From contig NC_087080.1 of NCBI RefSeq assembly GCF_026151205.1, positions 14,517,337 to 14,581,336 of the forward strand: a DNA stretch of 64,000 bases, given 5' to 3'. A model generated the notes under the pieces. The model saw nothing but the letters and a program-made list of their open reading frames with translations, did not search any database and had not been told where the DNA came from. Every line of letters begins with the position of its first letter. The stretch's first letter is position 1. The position numbers and the translations under genes are program-made. The DNA is from Bolinopsis microptera. Lineage: Eukaryota; Ctenophora; Tentaculata; Lobata; Bolinopsidae. Shown in pieces: positions 34,991 through 46,960 of the stretch.

Positions 34991-35627
34991 GTCTAGGCAT
35001 CACACGGAAATTCAACGCTATTTCCCCTTCATTTCCAACTCCTGACCCAACATCCCACGTCATGATCAGTTCACTTGGCATTGATGAGACGGACAAACCT
35101 TCGGGTTATTAATACAATACGTATACCTCATCAAATGACGCAAATCTCCGTTAAACTCTTGAATCTTGATACATTAAGACAGTCCGGAACTGTCCTGAAG
35201 GTCTGAATGTATCTGTTCAGTAAAAGTACACAAAGAGCCCTACACGCTCTTTTGACAAAGAGGGAGGGGCTTTTCAAATATAGGGGAAGGGTCTACCGAT
35301 TTTACTGCCTTTAATGTGACCCGCTTACTTTGCTTGCCATAGGGTTTTTGTCAAAATATTCTTTTGTACGGTCCTTCACCAACTCTGCTATATGTTTGCT
35401 CTAGTGGAGCTCGTTTCATTTTAGGTACGTATTAAGACTGGTATGATCTGTTTTTTTGAGATTTAGACTAAAGCTACGTTTTGAAATTGAATATCAAAAG
35501 ATCGGAGGGGCACCAAAAACAGTATTGTCATTGGTCATGGCCACTTTTTATGGGAAACGGCTGCAAATAGTATTAGTAGCTTAAAGCTTTAATTTCAGTA
35601 TCATCATTAAATTCGGTGTTATCAGTA

Positions 35628-37863
35628 ATGACTGGAGAAAGCAATATAGATTTAGAAGAAAACGACGACACAGGAAATAATGATGAGAACACTTCGATAA
35701 AGGATGAAAGAACCTGTTGCTGTGGATTAATAAAGAGGAGAACTCTTCTTGTGATTTGGGGAACAATAACTGTGACACTTACAAACTTTGGATATTTCAC
35801 AGGAGGGTTCTATGCTTTTAACTACTTCCAAACTCAATACTTTGGTTCGTATCTAAAGGATTTTCTCACTTTATCTAACCAAAAATGCAAGGTTGTCTTA
35901 ATGTCAAAATTTCGAGTATCTGTCAAAAATTATTGATATTAAGCGATGAAAATGTACCCATTTATGTCGTAATTCGTGAAGTGAAGATTGAAAATTTAAT
36001 TAAATTAAACTAAGCTATAGATGATGCAATATTTTCCAAGAGGAACAGCGAAACAACTCAATCATACTGCTAGCTGAGCGAGAACTGTTGTTTTCCAAAT
36101 ACCCGATTCTACAAAACTCCTCAAACCTAGTGACATACAACAGGGCAGCAGAACTTCTCTGTCACATCACCAAATATCCCAGAAAAAGGTGGTCTTTCTG
36201 GGCTGCGTTTGACTTCTGTGTTTCTGTCGTTACTACTGTGGGTAAGAAACTATTCGATCGTTAAATAATGATAAAAACGAAATAGATAGTTAGATAACCA
36301 TAGCATGATTAACTAGAAAAGTGATACAAATATTATTTACTACTCAAGTTCACCTCCTCGGATCAAAATATTGACTCTAGTAGTAGTAGGTAGTAGTAGT
36401 AGGTAAGTACTGAAGTTAGTCTCCTCAGGTTATGGAGTGTTACATCCTACAACTTGGTACAGTAAGGTAGCTTGCTGCCTTTATGCCATGGCAGGACTTC
36501 CTCTTTACATTCTCATGCTAGGAGCATCAGGTTCATGAATGATTTTAAATTTAGCACACAACTTTAGAAGAGAAGCTTTCACTAAATGTCCATAACTCGA
36601 AATTATGATTTAAAAGACTTTCAAAAATGACAATTCATAATATTATTTGAAAAGTAATGTCGTTTCTTCAGGAAAATTCATTGTGAGCATGTTTGAGAAA
36701 ATGAACGAAAAAAGCAGTTTTGTGAAAGTAGTTTGCCAACACAGATACACCGAACTTATAATCGCCTACATTAACATTGCAATCATCATGGCCCTTTTCC
36801 TTCTGGGTTATTCTTGTAAGTTACATACTTACAAACACCATTTTATGGATGGTTAAGAATCAGAAGATTTAATGACAAATCAAAATAAATGACCTTGTCA
36901 ACGACCATGCACACGAGATTTTATACGTCAGTTCAAGTTTATCCAAAAGTTTTTAAAACTATTACAGATTTCGGATTTTCCTCATCTCGTATGGGCGAAA
37001 TCTTTAGAAATACGAGTGCGATATCACTAGCTGGCCATGGATACGTTGACACACAGAATGAGATCTCAGTCTATGGTCAAAATTGGTCACTCTTCCAGAG
37101 TGTCTATTACTCTATGATATCTTTGACTACAGTTGGATTTGGAGATTATTATCTTGGACGACCAGATGATCCGCGACAGGTGACATTTTGTTGAAAATCA
37201 ATCGAATAAACTTGAATAATGCACCTGGAGGTAGGTGAGAAGGAAATGCCAGATGGCCTGAATAATGCATTTGATCGTATTATACAGGCAGTAAAGTGTG
37301 GAAAAAATGCAAAATAAGCTCTAAACTCTTAACTTGATAGACGTACTCAATATTTGATACTGTTATCCGGAAGTGATCCCGTCAAATGGACTGTAAGTAC
37401 TCTAAGTAGTACAAGCTGATCCCTTAATAGCCATTAGTGCAACTTTCAGGCTTCGATGCTGTTTTGGGAAATTGGGAGATTAGGTTTGGCAACGGGACGG
37501 CCTCTATATTCAATAAATTCCATAAAATTAAACCCTCATTAAACCTTTCAGGCAGCAATGCTGTTTGCATCAGTGACTTTTGGTTTCGCGCTCTTCTCCT
37601 ACGCATTCCAAACATATGCAAAACTATCGGAGGAAACAATGAAATATTTGCACGAGAAAACTGAAGCTGCAACAAAATTGGCTGCTAATGCTGCAATGGG
37701 TGAACTGGGAGACTTGACTGATAAACTTTCTGTCCCAGGAATAATGGGGGACTTGACTGATAAGCTTTCAGTTACGAAAATAATGCCGAAGAAAATTTCA
37801 ATCGCTGGATTTTACTCACCTAAGTCAACCGATGTGAGCACTGCAGTAGAAACTGAAATATAG
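35628..37863 (+). CDS. Two-pore-domain potassium channel, tandem copy C
   Basis: Six exons: 35628-35844, 36041-36241, 36429-36530, 36672-36815, 36968-37179, 37552-37863 (395 residues). Internal exon sizes are again 201, 102, 144 and 212. The filters TTVGYG and TTVGFGD are intact. The N-terminus shares DDTGNNDENTSIKDERTCC with copy A. The tail has two GDLTDKLSV repeats and ends in a different sequence from the others. Exon 2 uses a TTTTCCAAG acceptor where the other copies use CAG. Intron 5 carries an extra decayed copy of the exon 6 start near 37440. Codons 1-4 upstream of the conserved ATG are open only from a non-ATG codon, so 35628 is chosen. Confidence 0.92.
37438..37470 (+). pseudogene. 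Vestigial duplicate of K2P exon 6 start
   Basis: AACTTTCAGGCTTCGATGCT closely matches the intron 5/exon 6 junction of the other copies (ACTTTCAGGCTGCAATGTTG), but similarity stops after TGTTTTG. The functional junction is at 37552. Confidence 0.65.
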
Positions 37864-37949
37864 TTCATTATTCAAACGTTCTTTTTAATGTGAAGGCAGG
37901 ACCCCTAATTTTATAGAACTTTCTTCGTTTAATATTCTGATTACCTTAC

Positions 37950-38778
37950 TTATGCCCAAATTTAAAGACCCTTTTAAGCATGTTTAAATTATGTATTAGA
38001 CGGGATATGAAAAGTGAGAATACCCTGTTTCGTTTCATTTAATTGTAATTCGTTTTCTTTAATTGTGTAGTCGTGGTTCAATGATTGTGTAGTCGTGTTT
38101 TAACGATGGCTAATTCAAAGAAATTAATTTCCGTGCAATTACTATTAATACAAATCGACCTCTTGCAAGGCAGAGAAAATGAGCGAGATTGCTAAAGCCT
38201 TCCCACAATTTATGTATTTATTTATTTAATTGGCGCAAGTTCCAACACATTCATTTTACATGATTGTGATTAAATATTTCAATCATTCCATTGTCGTACT
38301 GATCAATCTATTACCATAATTTACCGCTCCATTGAATTTAAGTTTTATTTGTGAGAGTGGTCTCTGATAAGTCAGTTTTCTTAATTTTCTACGGTGGTTG
38401 GCTCTGAAAAACCGTAAGTTCATGATAACACCTGGTTTTTTTTTCTGTAGAAAGAGATGTGAAATTAGCATGTTTACCGATTATGTCAGTGCAATATCAA
38501 GAACAATCATTACTGCTTTCTCTTTGCCTATGTCGTTTACACAACTTCAATACTTGAATGACGTTCAGTAAGTTTAGTGCATTTGTTTGTAACATACACC
38601 ACGTGACTAGGGATTCTAAAAATGAGTTGCTGCATTCGTTGGAGTAATGTTTTTTGCCACATATTATTCATTATAATTTGAATGCATTTGTATGTTTTAT
38701 TGCCACACGTTTTTCATCGCATAATATCAATAATTGTTCGACACATACTGGACATTTTAAAATTAAAATGATAGACGT
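37950..38778. other. Spacer
   Basis: No gene seen. It has a small direct repeat of TTGTGTAGTCGTG near 38064-38098. Confidence 0.4.
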
Positions 38779-38966
38779 TTTCTTGTTTAGACAGTCTAAC
38801 TATAATAATACAGTAGAGGCTATATTTCTTGTTTAGACAGTCTGAATATAATAATACAGTAGAGGCTCTATTTCTTGTTTAGACAGTCTAACTATAATAA
38901 TACAGTAGAGGCTCTATTTCTTGTTTAGACAGTCGGACAATTAATACAGTAGAGGCTCTATCTATA
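38779..38966. repeat. Tandem repeat, about 46-bp unit, four copies
   Basis: Units begin TTCTTGTTTAGACAGTCT and end CAGTAGAGGCT; the last is shortened. Confidence 0.9.
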
Positions 38967-39009
38967 CTGCACTGCTTCTAGAGGCTGTATAAATAATTTT
39001 ACGTTTTTA

Positions 39010-39246
39010 GGGCAGGAACCGAGAGTGCCCTTTTCCCACGGTTTGTCGGATATTGTCGTTCCTGTCATTCCCTGTCATTCCCTGTCATTCCCTGTCATTC
39101 CCTGTCATTACATGTCATTACATGTCATTCCTTGTCATTCCCTGTCATTCCCTGTCATTCCTTGTCATTCCCTGTCATTCCCTGTAATTCCTTGTCACAT
39201 CTTGTCGTAAAATTGACATTACATTGGGCACTCTCGGTTCCTGCCC
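39010..39246. mobile_element. 237-bp MITE whose core is a 10-bp tandem repeat
   Basis: Perfect 21-bp TIRs (beginning GGGCAGGAACCGAGAGTGCC) at 39010-39030 and 39226-39246 are flanked by TTTTTA on both sides (39004-39009 and 39247-39252), a likely 6-bp target duplication. Between them lies an array of GTCATTCCCT units (39060-39200). The plus-strand ORF with SFPVIPCH repeats is an artefact of the array. Confidence 0.9.
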
Positions 39247-39252
39247 TTTTTA

Positions 39253-40116
39253 TAACTAATTATTACTTTGACTGGTTTAAGGTGCTTACTGTATACTTGT
39301 ATAATAATCGACGAACAGTCGATATTACGTTGCGAAGTCTACTCTCGGGAAACTAAAAATAATACAAATTTGTTAAATGTTTCTGCGCTTTAGTTACAAT
39401 TAGTGTGCCACAATGCTGTGTTTTACACCCCAAATAGACTAAAATGAAAATTATGTTAAGCCCATCGTTGGCATTATTGCATCGTTAATCATATTCAGAA
39501 CTACCATGAAAGTCATGTTGCAAAACCCATATTAACTAACTGACTAATTTAGATAAATTTGATGTGATCGAGTGATTAGATTATGTAAATGAATAGACAT
39601 ACCTATTACTGCATTAGAAGTTACAACGTTTTCCTGTTGAGAAATATCCCACGGCCAGTAAATGCGGCTTACATAACTTTTAACTAGTTTGGACTGTTCA
39701 ATCCTACCTTTTTTGTCGACATTTTTTTGCTTCAAAACTGAGAAGTTAAAATGAATATATTTTGTTACAGTATAGTTGGTCGCAGAGTTTATGATTTAAA
39801 CCTTGCTTCCACAATTTGCTTTGAGTTAATGCACCATACTTTATTAGTAAAATGCCTGTTATTTTAAGAATATTTCTAGCTGAGCTTCAGCAATATCATT
39901 ATTATTGCAAGTTGAACTAGGAAATCGCATTTAACAAAGCTAAGGTTAAGCTGGAGAGTCAACAGAGGGGAACTTAAATGAACAATTAACCCTCTTTGAT
40001 GTTAAAATTCCGTTTTTAAGATCAAAAGGACGAAACTGAAGGCTCATAAGAGGCACCGAAAAAATGAAATGTCAATGATTAAGAGTAATGAAGTCTTTTA
40101 TTCAGTGATATCACCG
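39253..40116. other. Spacer upstream of K2P-D
   Basis: No gene seen on either strand. It presumably contains the K2P-D promoter. Confidence 0.4.
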
Positions 40117-42395
40117 ATGATTAGCGAAGCTGAAGAAAACGACGACACAGGAAATAATGATGAGAACACTCCGATAAAGGATGAAAGAACCTGTTGCTGG
40201 GGATTGGTAAAAAGGAGAACTCTTCTTGTGATTTGGGGAACAATAACTGTGACACTTACAAACTTTGGATATTTCACAGGAGGGTTCTATGCTTTTAACT
40301 ACTTCCAAACTCAATACTTTGGTTCGTATCAAAGGAATTTTTTCACTTTATCTAACCAAAAATGCAAGGTTGTCTTAACGTTTGGTTTGTATGTAAAAAA
40401 ATATAAGCAGTGAGTTGATCAAATATTTTTAATTATAAGGCAAATAAGTTGCAGTATACCATGCTATCAAATAATTTCGTGCTTTTTTGCATAAGTAAAC
40501 CATGGTACCAGGTAAAATATGGATCTTCTTTTCAGAGGAGCAGAGAAACAACAGCATTATACTATTAGCAGAACGGGAACAGTTGTTTTCATTGTATCCG
40601 ATTCTACAAAACTCCTCAAACCTTGAAAAATACAGCAGGGCAGCAGACCTTCTCTGTCACATCACCAAATATCCCAGAAAAAGGTGGTCTTTCTGGGCTG
40701 CATTTGATTCCTGTGTCTCTGTTATAACTACTGTGGGTAAGTAAAACATAGATTTTAGTAAAACAAAGAAGGTAAGGAGTGTTATCTCTTTTTAATGGTG
40801 GGTGTGGAACATGGACTTTGTATTGCTGTGTTGATGAATCACAATTGACTAAATTATTTAACTATGAATGTAGAGGGAACCAACAGGATATCTTGTTCAG
40901 TCGAAAATCTGGCATATTTTCGCTCAAATCTCTGGCATTCTGGTCCAGTAACAAAGCTAATTTTTAAGTATTTCAGTAGTAGTACAGTGTACACTGATCA
41001 AAAGTATGATTTATATTGTCTATCTTCTCATACAATGAGTGCATTCCAGTATTCAATTTGAATAAATTTCTACAATTTGTTATTTTACATTTTGGATAGC
41101 AAATTAATGAGGTAACAAAAAACCACACAACCATTATTACATAGAAAATTTCTTAAGTGGTGAGCTCATCTTCCCAGGTTATGGAGTGTTACATCCTACA
41201 ACTTGGTACAGTAAGGTAGCTTGCTGCCTTTATGCCATGGCAGGACTTCCCCTATACTTTATCATGCTAGGAGCATCAGGTTTTGTTTATGATTTATGAA
41301 TCAGCACCAAACTTTAGAATCAAAATGTTGTTTCATAACAAATTTTATTAATCGTAATTGTAACAGAAGCCTTACAATTGAATAATAAATAAGTTTAATA
41401 AGTAATAAATCTAATCGTTTCTGCAGGAAAGTTTATCGTCAGCATGTTTGAGTATATGAACGAAAAAAGCAGTTTTGTAAAATTAATTTGCAAACACAGA
41501 TACACCGAACTTATAATCGCCTACATTAATATTGCAATCATCATGTCCCTCTTCTTATTGGGTTTGTCTTGTAAGTTAAAGAAGAAAAATATGAGTGCCC
41601 TCCAATGAGAGATTTAAATCGTTTCAACTGACTGATTTGTTTATGCAAATCATAAGAATCGGGAGATTGCTGACCAAAAAAGTGTATCATTATATTTAGT
41701 AAATTCTATTGCACTGGTCTTAGTAATCTTTTAATTTAATGTTTAAATCACAGATTTTGGGTACTTCTCATCTCGCGTGGGTGAAATCTACAGTAATGCA
41801 AGTGTGATATCCTTATCTGGTTATGGATACACACACACGCAGAATGAGATATCAGTGTATGGTAAAAATTGGACTCTTTATCAGGGTGTCTATTACTGCA
41901 TGATTTCTTTGACTACAGTGGGATTTGGAGATTATTATCTTGGACACCCAAATGATCCAAAGCAGGTAAGACTTTAAGTTAATAAACTTAATATATGACA
42001 TATTTCGTTTAAATTATATACTGGACAGTAATACATAAACTACATATTATATTATCAGCTTCAACCCTTAAATGACGAAATACGACTTTCAGGCTGCAAT
42101 GCTGTTTTCGTCAGTTACATTTGGTTTTGCTCTCTTCTCCTATGCATTCCAAACATACTCAAAACTATCAGAGGAAACAATGAAATATTTAAAAGAGAAA
42201 ACTGAAGCTGCATCAAAAGCAGCTAAAAATGCTGCAATGAGTGAAATGGGAGATTTCGCTGATAAGATGTCACTTACAGATATAATGATGCCTGGTAAAG
42301 GACCTTTTTCTAGTTTAACTGACCTAGTGCCAGAAGAAGCTTCAATCAATGGAATTTGCTTACATAAGTCAGATACTGAAAGCATAACAAAATAA
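40117..42395 (+). CDS. Two-pore-domain potassium channel, tandem copy D
   Basis: Six exons: 40117-40321, 40536-40736, 41178-41279, 41427-41570, 41754-41965, 42093-42395 (388 residues from this start). Internal exon lengths match the other copies. Filters are TTVGYG (split by intron 2) and TTVGFGD. Copy-specific changes include FDSCVSV instead of FDFCVSI before filter 1, FEYMNEKSS for FEKMNEKSS, LGLS for LGYS at the end of exon 4, and GHPNDPKQ after filter 2. The post-M4 helix also differs (KEKTEAASKAAKNAAM). An in-frame ATG at 40069 would add 16 residues; 40117 is preferred because it matches the other genes. An AATAAA is at 42500-42505. Confidence 0.92.
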
Positions 42396-42934
42396 ATGAC
42401 AAAAATGTTCAACACAGTATTATATTTTTACTTACTCCAAAAGTATCATTTAATGATCAATTTAACCTCATAAATACCATAATTGTTGATTACAAACTGA
42501 ATAAACTCACAGATATGATAAGTTAACTTAATGTTGCATGTATCAAGATATAGCATTCTGTGTGCAAATACATTTCACTGTTACTATTTCATTTGAACAC
42601 TTGAACAAAGACACATACTCTGCCCACTATAAGGGACCATAATTGTTTCAATTATGTAACTGTATAGAATTATTATAATTATCACTATTTCATTTATTTT
42701 TACTTCAGAACATCTACATTGTAATGTACTGTAAACAACACGATAAAACAAAAATTTAAGAAGACGTATACAAACAACAATATTGTATTTTTGTTTCGCT
42801 GGTACCGAGACGCAGCATTTTATCAAGAGCCTTTAAAATGACCCTTAAAATTGTAGGATGTAAAAAAGTCACATTTTCAAGTCAACATTCAACATTAAGT
42901 TGTTGAGGAAATAACAAATAATTGCGCTCCTACT

Positions 42935-43265
42935 GAATCGCTCGCCCAAATTTTAAGAAAATTCTTGTGAAAAGGGCCTGAGGGTATGAGAGTAGTTTAA
43001 CTCAGTGTATTTTTGGACGCTGATTCCGAATCACCCTCCATGACGTGAGGTAAAAATGTTTCCCTGGAGAATGATGGTCAAAAAACCGTTTTGGTCAAGT
43101 GACAGTCTATATAATTAAAACACGAATTCGATTGTTTAGGGCTTGGGTTATTAGTAAAATTGTGGTTAGGGAAATGGTTAGTTTCGGGGTTTTGTATTAT
43201 ACTTAGGGTTAGGGTTGTGATTCAATTATGGATTAGGGTTTATGACTTATGTTGTAGGTTTTGCT
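42935..43265. repeat. Dispersed repeat, inverted relative of 6706-7172
   Basis: TCGCTCGCCCAAATTTTAAG, GATTCCGAATCACCC, GTTTCCCTGGAGA and AAACCGTTTTGGTCA match 6994-7165 in reverse complement. A TTAGGG-rich stretch follows at 43137-43235. Confidence 0.75.
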
Positions 43266-43365
43266 CTAACCAGAGCCCTCTCGCTTGCAGTAGCGCGCGA
43301 CTGCAGTACGCGTATACACATGGCTATGTGAATTGTAGGTTTATAACCTACCAAGACGCGCGCGG
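43261..43365. repeat. GC-rich repeat fragments shared with 13903-13990 and 8481-8516
   Basis: Bases 43261-43335 match 13903-13990. The following AATTGTAGGTTTATAACCTA matches 8481-8500. The two pieces adjoin here but are separate elsewhere. Confidence 0.75.
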
Positions 43366-43618
43366 TAAACGTTAAATACTAGTGGAGCCGCGGCAAAGTA
43401 CTAAAATGCGCGGGCAATTCTAAAATTTATAATGTCGCCGCGCCTCACGTCTTGTATTATTAGACAACAACATCAAATTCACTGTCCATATTTTGTAACA
43501 AAATCTAAAATTTCATAATACATGGTGTTGTATATGTTTTAATATCACTACAACTAAAGCGGACAAGCTTTTTATTTTACAACAATATCACATCAGAACA
43601 CGATTCAGGTTTGATCTG

Positions 43619-43733
43619 CTACGAAGCACACTCATAGCACTCAGGGGAATCAGAGGAAGACAAAAAGCCCAGCACCTTGGACTGGATGACGTATCCTTCA
43701 ATCTCATCCCTCAGAAGACGAGCTTTGAGGTCT
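43619..43733 (-). CDS. Possible orphan terminal exon
   Basis: After an AG at 43734-43735, the minus strand reads DLKARLLRDEIEGYVIQSKV, then a short acidic, Cys-containing end and a stop at 43619. An AATAAA follows at 43571-43576. The composition looks coding, but no upstream partner exon is seen (the next 700 bp is minisatellite). It may be the last exon of an unseen gene or a relic. Confidence 0.35.
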
Positions 43734-43939
43734 CTTAAGTTTGTTTATGTAAATTTTATAGACAATTTATTGTAGCTATTAAAGGGGATGTACGGATAAA
43801 GTACCAAACCTTATTGTGTATATTTGGTTGCAATTCCGGTAAATGATGAAACATGTCTCTTCTGAGAGTGATACCGTGAGTTGCTTCCTCTGATTATAAA
43901 AAAAAACAATATCATTCGGTCTCCTTGTCACTGTAACAC

Positions 43940-44460
43940 TTTGAAAGAAACACGAAGATTGAACAGCGAGACAGAGAATGGACAGTGAGACAGAAATTGA
44001 ACAGTCAGACAGGGAATGAACACCGAGAAAGATTGATAGGTAAGACAGGGAATTGACTCTAAAATAGAGAATGAACACTGATGCAGAGATTGAATAATGA
44101 GACGGAGAATTAACGTCGAGACAGGAATGAACAGTGATTTAATAGTTAAACAAAGAATGATCACTGAGAAAGAGATTGAATAGTTAAACAAATAATGAAC
44201 GTCGAGACAGATTGAATAGTGAGACGGAGAATGAACGTCGAGACAGAGAATGAACATTGAGACAGATTGAATAGTGAGACGGAGAATGAACGTCGAGACA
44301 GAGAATGAACATTGAGACAGATTGAATAGTGAGACGGAGAATGAACGTCGAGACAGAGAATGAACATTGAGACAGATTAAATAGTCAGACGGAGAATAAA
44401 TGTCGAGACAGAGAATGAACGCCGAGACAAAGATTGAATAGTTAAACAAGAAAATGAACA
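43940..44460. repeat. Minisatellite, about 57-bp higher-order unit
   Basis: Repeats of GACAGAGAATGAACATTGAG and GACAGATTGAATAGTGAGAC, near-identical at 44200-44400 and more diverged to the left. Minus-strand ORFs such as FILCLDVHSPSHYS come from the repeat. Confidence 0.9.
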
Positions 44461-44632
44461 ATAAAATGTGACCTCCAGATCAGTAAAATTAGGGGTGCTG
44501 GGAGAGCTGCATAGAGTCCACTAGTATTTAATATTAGCCTGTACTGGCTCAATAAAATGTGACCTCCAGATCAGTAAAATTAGGGGCGCTGGGAGAGCTG
44601 CATAGAGTCCACTAGTATTTAATATTAGCCGA
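44460..44632. repeat. 91-bp tandem duplication
   Basis: AATAAAATGTGACCTCCAGA through TTTAATATTAGCC occurs at 44460 and again at 44551 with one substitution. Confidence 0.9.
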
Positions 44633-45898
44633 CGCGCGCCGAGTTGGAACGATCTAATTATCTAAATATCTAAAACAAATATTTTACGAGTATCACCTGT
44701 TAAGACATAATTAAATTAAGACATAATTAAATAGTGCATCGAGCTACATATTAAACTTGAAACTTAAACTGAAAATAATAATTTTTAATGTGTCATTAAT
44801 AATGCAATGTAAAGTTGAAATTAATGTGTAATATAATGTGTAAAATAATCATATACAATAAAATAATGAGCAAATGATTTAAAATTATTTTTAAATGAAT
44901 AATTTCACTGTTTTCAGTTGTAGCGCGATGCGTTACTGGGCTGCGCCGCGCACTCAATTATGCTTTTCGAAACCATGCCTCTTGTAACTATGCATCTCGT
45001 TAGATCGGCGAAATGTGCCATTGGGCCTCGCCGAGGCCCGAGCTGCGATGAATTGACATCGTCAAATTTAAATTAATGTATTCAGTATTTTGCCCTATAA
45101 ACCATTACTGGGCCGCGCTCAGCCTGTCATTCCGCCAAATCTTTGTTCGTTAATGAACATAATAGCCTTCGTTAATGAACATAATAGCCTGGGGTCCTCA
45201 GGTAATATAAACCAAAGCCCTGATCTCGTTTGCAATATTAACGCACGACCGCAAAATGTGTAGACACATTGCTGTGTGAATTCAGTATTTGGAATTAAAT
45301 ATTGGAATGATTATTATATTAATTAATTTTTATAATTTAGTTATTTTTGATCATTGTGCACGTAATTGCGGCGCGTGTACATTTTATTTTTGTATCACAA
45401 CACAACATTTACTGTCGAGGCTACGCGCGCGGTGTTGTTTTTTGTTTCACTTTTTTGAAGACTTATTAGAATCTAGCGTTATCAAAAGTAAACTGAAATC
45501 ACATCTGAGGATGGACAGATTGAAGCAGAAAGGTAAACTTAGACTAATTAAGTGAAAATATCTACAAAAGGTCCATTGAGATGTTATAGTGCGATGCCCT
45601 ACTCACAGGGGTAACTATAGTAGCTGCTGACTGCTGCTAACTGCTACTAACTGCTGCTGACTGCTGCTAACTGCTGTTAACTGCTGCAAATAGCGCGACA
45701 GCAGCAGTTAGCAGCCTAGCTGAGCTGCAAATGATTGACATCTTGTAGCGCGATGCACTACTGGGTCGCGCGCGCGCATCCAATAATGCTTCTCGCAACC
45801 ATCGTATGCAGATCGGCGAAATGCGAAGGATTGACATCGTGAATCAAATTGACATCGTGAATCAGATTGAAATTGTTTAAATCAAATCATAAATCAGT
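44633..45898. other. Repeat-derived spacer
   Basis: Contains 44672-44704 (shared with 8565-8597), GC-rich fragments with GCGCGATGC (44925, 45585, 45748), a piece related to 6818-6870 (45110-45165) and an imperfect ACTGCTGCTA run with a complementary GCAGCAGTTAGCAG (45619-45716) that could fold. No convincing exon; the ORF at 45289-45555 has no supporting features. Confidence 0.5.
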
Positions 45899-46210
45899 TT
45901 GTTCCAATATGGTCTCACCCTCTCCGGAAGAAAAGAACTGTGGACTTTCTTAATTTTACTGCTACTGTTTACTTTTGTTTACTTCTCTATTTCCATCCCC
46001 ATCAAATTTCTCGTTTCATTGATTCCGAATGAGGAAATTGATGTCTTAAAAATGGAATCTATTTCTCATTTCCCTGTGAGCAATTCCCTAAAGGGAAATA
46101 CAAATGTTTCTAATTATGAATTACGAACGAATCAACATGAAAGGTATTATGATGATGATGATGAAAATCTAAATATTATAGGCTACAATGAGCATTTTAG
46201 TAACAAATAG
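45899..46210 (+). CDS. Doubtful ORF with one hydrophobic segment
   Basis: An open frame with a hydrophobic stretch (TFLILLLLFTFVYFSISI) followed by an Asn-rich, acidic tail (YYDDDDENLN) and a stop. AATAAA follows about 25 nt after. There is no ATG before the hydrophobic part, so it would have to be a terminal exon. Part of it (46089-46140) is duplicated in inverted orientation at 46438-46495. I do not recognise it. Confidence 0.2.
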   Translation: MFQYGLTLSGRKELWTFLILLLLFTFVYFSISIPIKFLVSLIPNEEIDVLKMESISHFPVSNSLKGNTNVSNYELRTNQHERYYDDDDENLNIIGYNEHFSNK

Positions 46211-46489
46211 TATGAAAGATCTGTAATTTAAAAAATAAAAACCCTAAATATATTTACACCCCAAGTTAAAAATATAAATACTTTATTTTTAAAAACACTA
46301 TCAAATAAGGTGGTTGATCAGTCACTTGTGTCATTACGACGACGTCGTTATATCAAGTCAAAATATTCCCCAAAATAATTTAAAGACGATTCCCGATCAA
46401 AAACGGTCAGAAAGGTATTAAACTATTATATGTATACTTACCATTCCATGTTGATTTGTTCATGATTCATATTTGGAAACATCTGTATT

Positions 46490-46668
46490 TAGGGGTCGTT
46501 CACATATTACGTAATCGTTTTATGGAACATTTTTACCCCCCCCCCCCCCCCCCCCCCCATCCGTAATCAGTTTTACACATAGCTATTGTGTCAAAATAAC
46601 ACTAGCGTAATCATTCGGAAATCCCCCCCCCCCCCTCAGCTGATTACGTAACATGTGAACAACCCCTT
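46490..46668. mobile_element. MITE, TTAGGGGTCGTTC family, copy 2
   Basis: Same ends and interior as 6196-6340, with long poly-C tracts at about 46537-46558 and 46623-46635. The right end has drifted (GTTGTTCAC-type instead of GTCGTTCAC). Confidence 0.85.
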
Positions 46669-46884
46669 GAAATATATATCTAATTTATTCATGTTTGATT
46701 TAAATGTTATCCCTTGATTGACGATGTCAACCCTTCGAGTTTGTTGTACAAAGCTGCCATATAGCCTGACTGACAATTTTCTCGACTGACTGACAATGTT
46801 TCTTCTTTTTCCCCATTTAGAATACAAAGATTAGTACATTTTAGCTTATGATTAATATTATATTTTTACCTATAGTTTACTTAG

Positions 46885-46960
46885 ATTGAGTAACGTTCCG
46901 CGAGCGACGTTCCATGAGCAACTTTCCACGAGCAACATTCTGCGAGCAAAAATGATAGTT
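46885..46960. repeat. Imperfect short tandem repeat upstream of UBA5
   Basis: Four or five 15-17 bp units of the form ACGTTCCGCGAGCG / ACTTTCCACGAGCA, about 0.55 kb upstream of the UBA5 start codon. Regulatory relevance is unknown. Confidence 0.6.

Noticed and set aside
43928-44461. 177-codon minus-strand ORF rich in Ser, Leu and Phe
   Set aside because: Translation of a minisatellite; no stable domain or start context.
45289-45555. 88-codon ORF
   Set aside because: Lies in GC/AT-mixed repeat debris, with no domain, no splice partner and no similarity I recognise.
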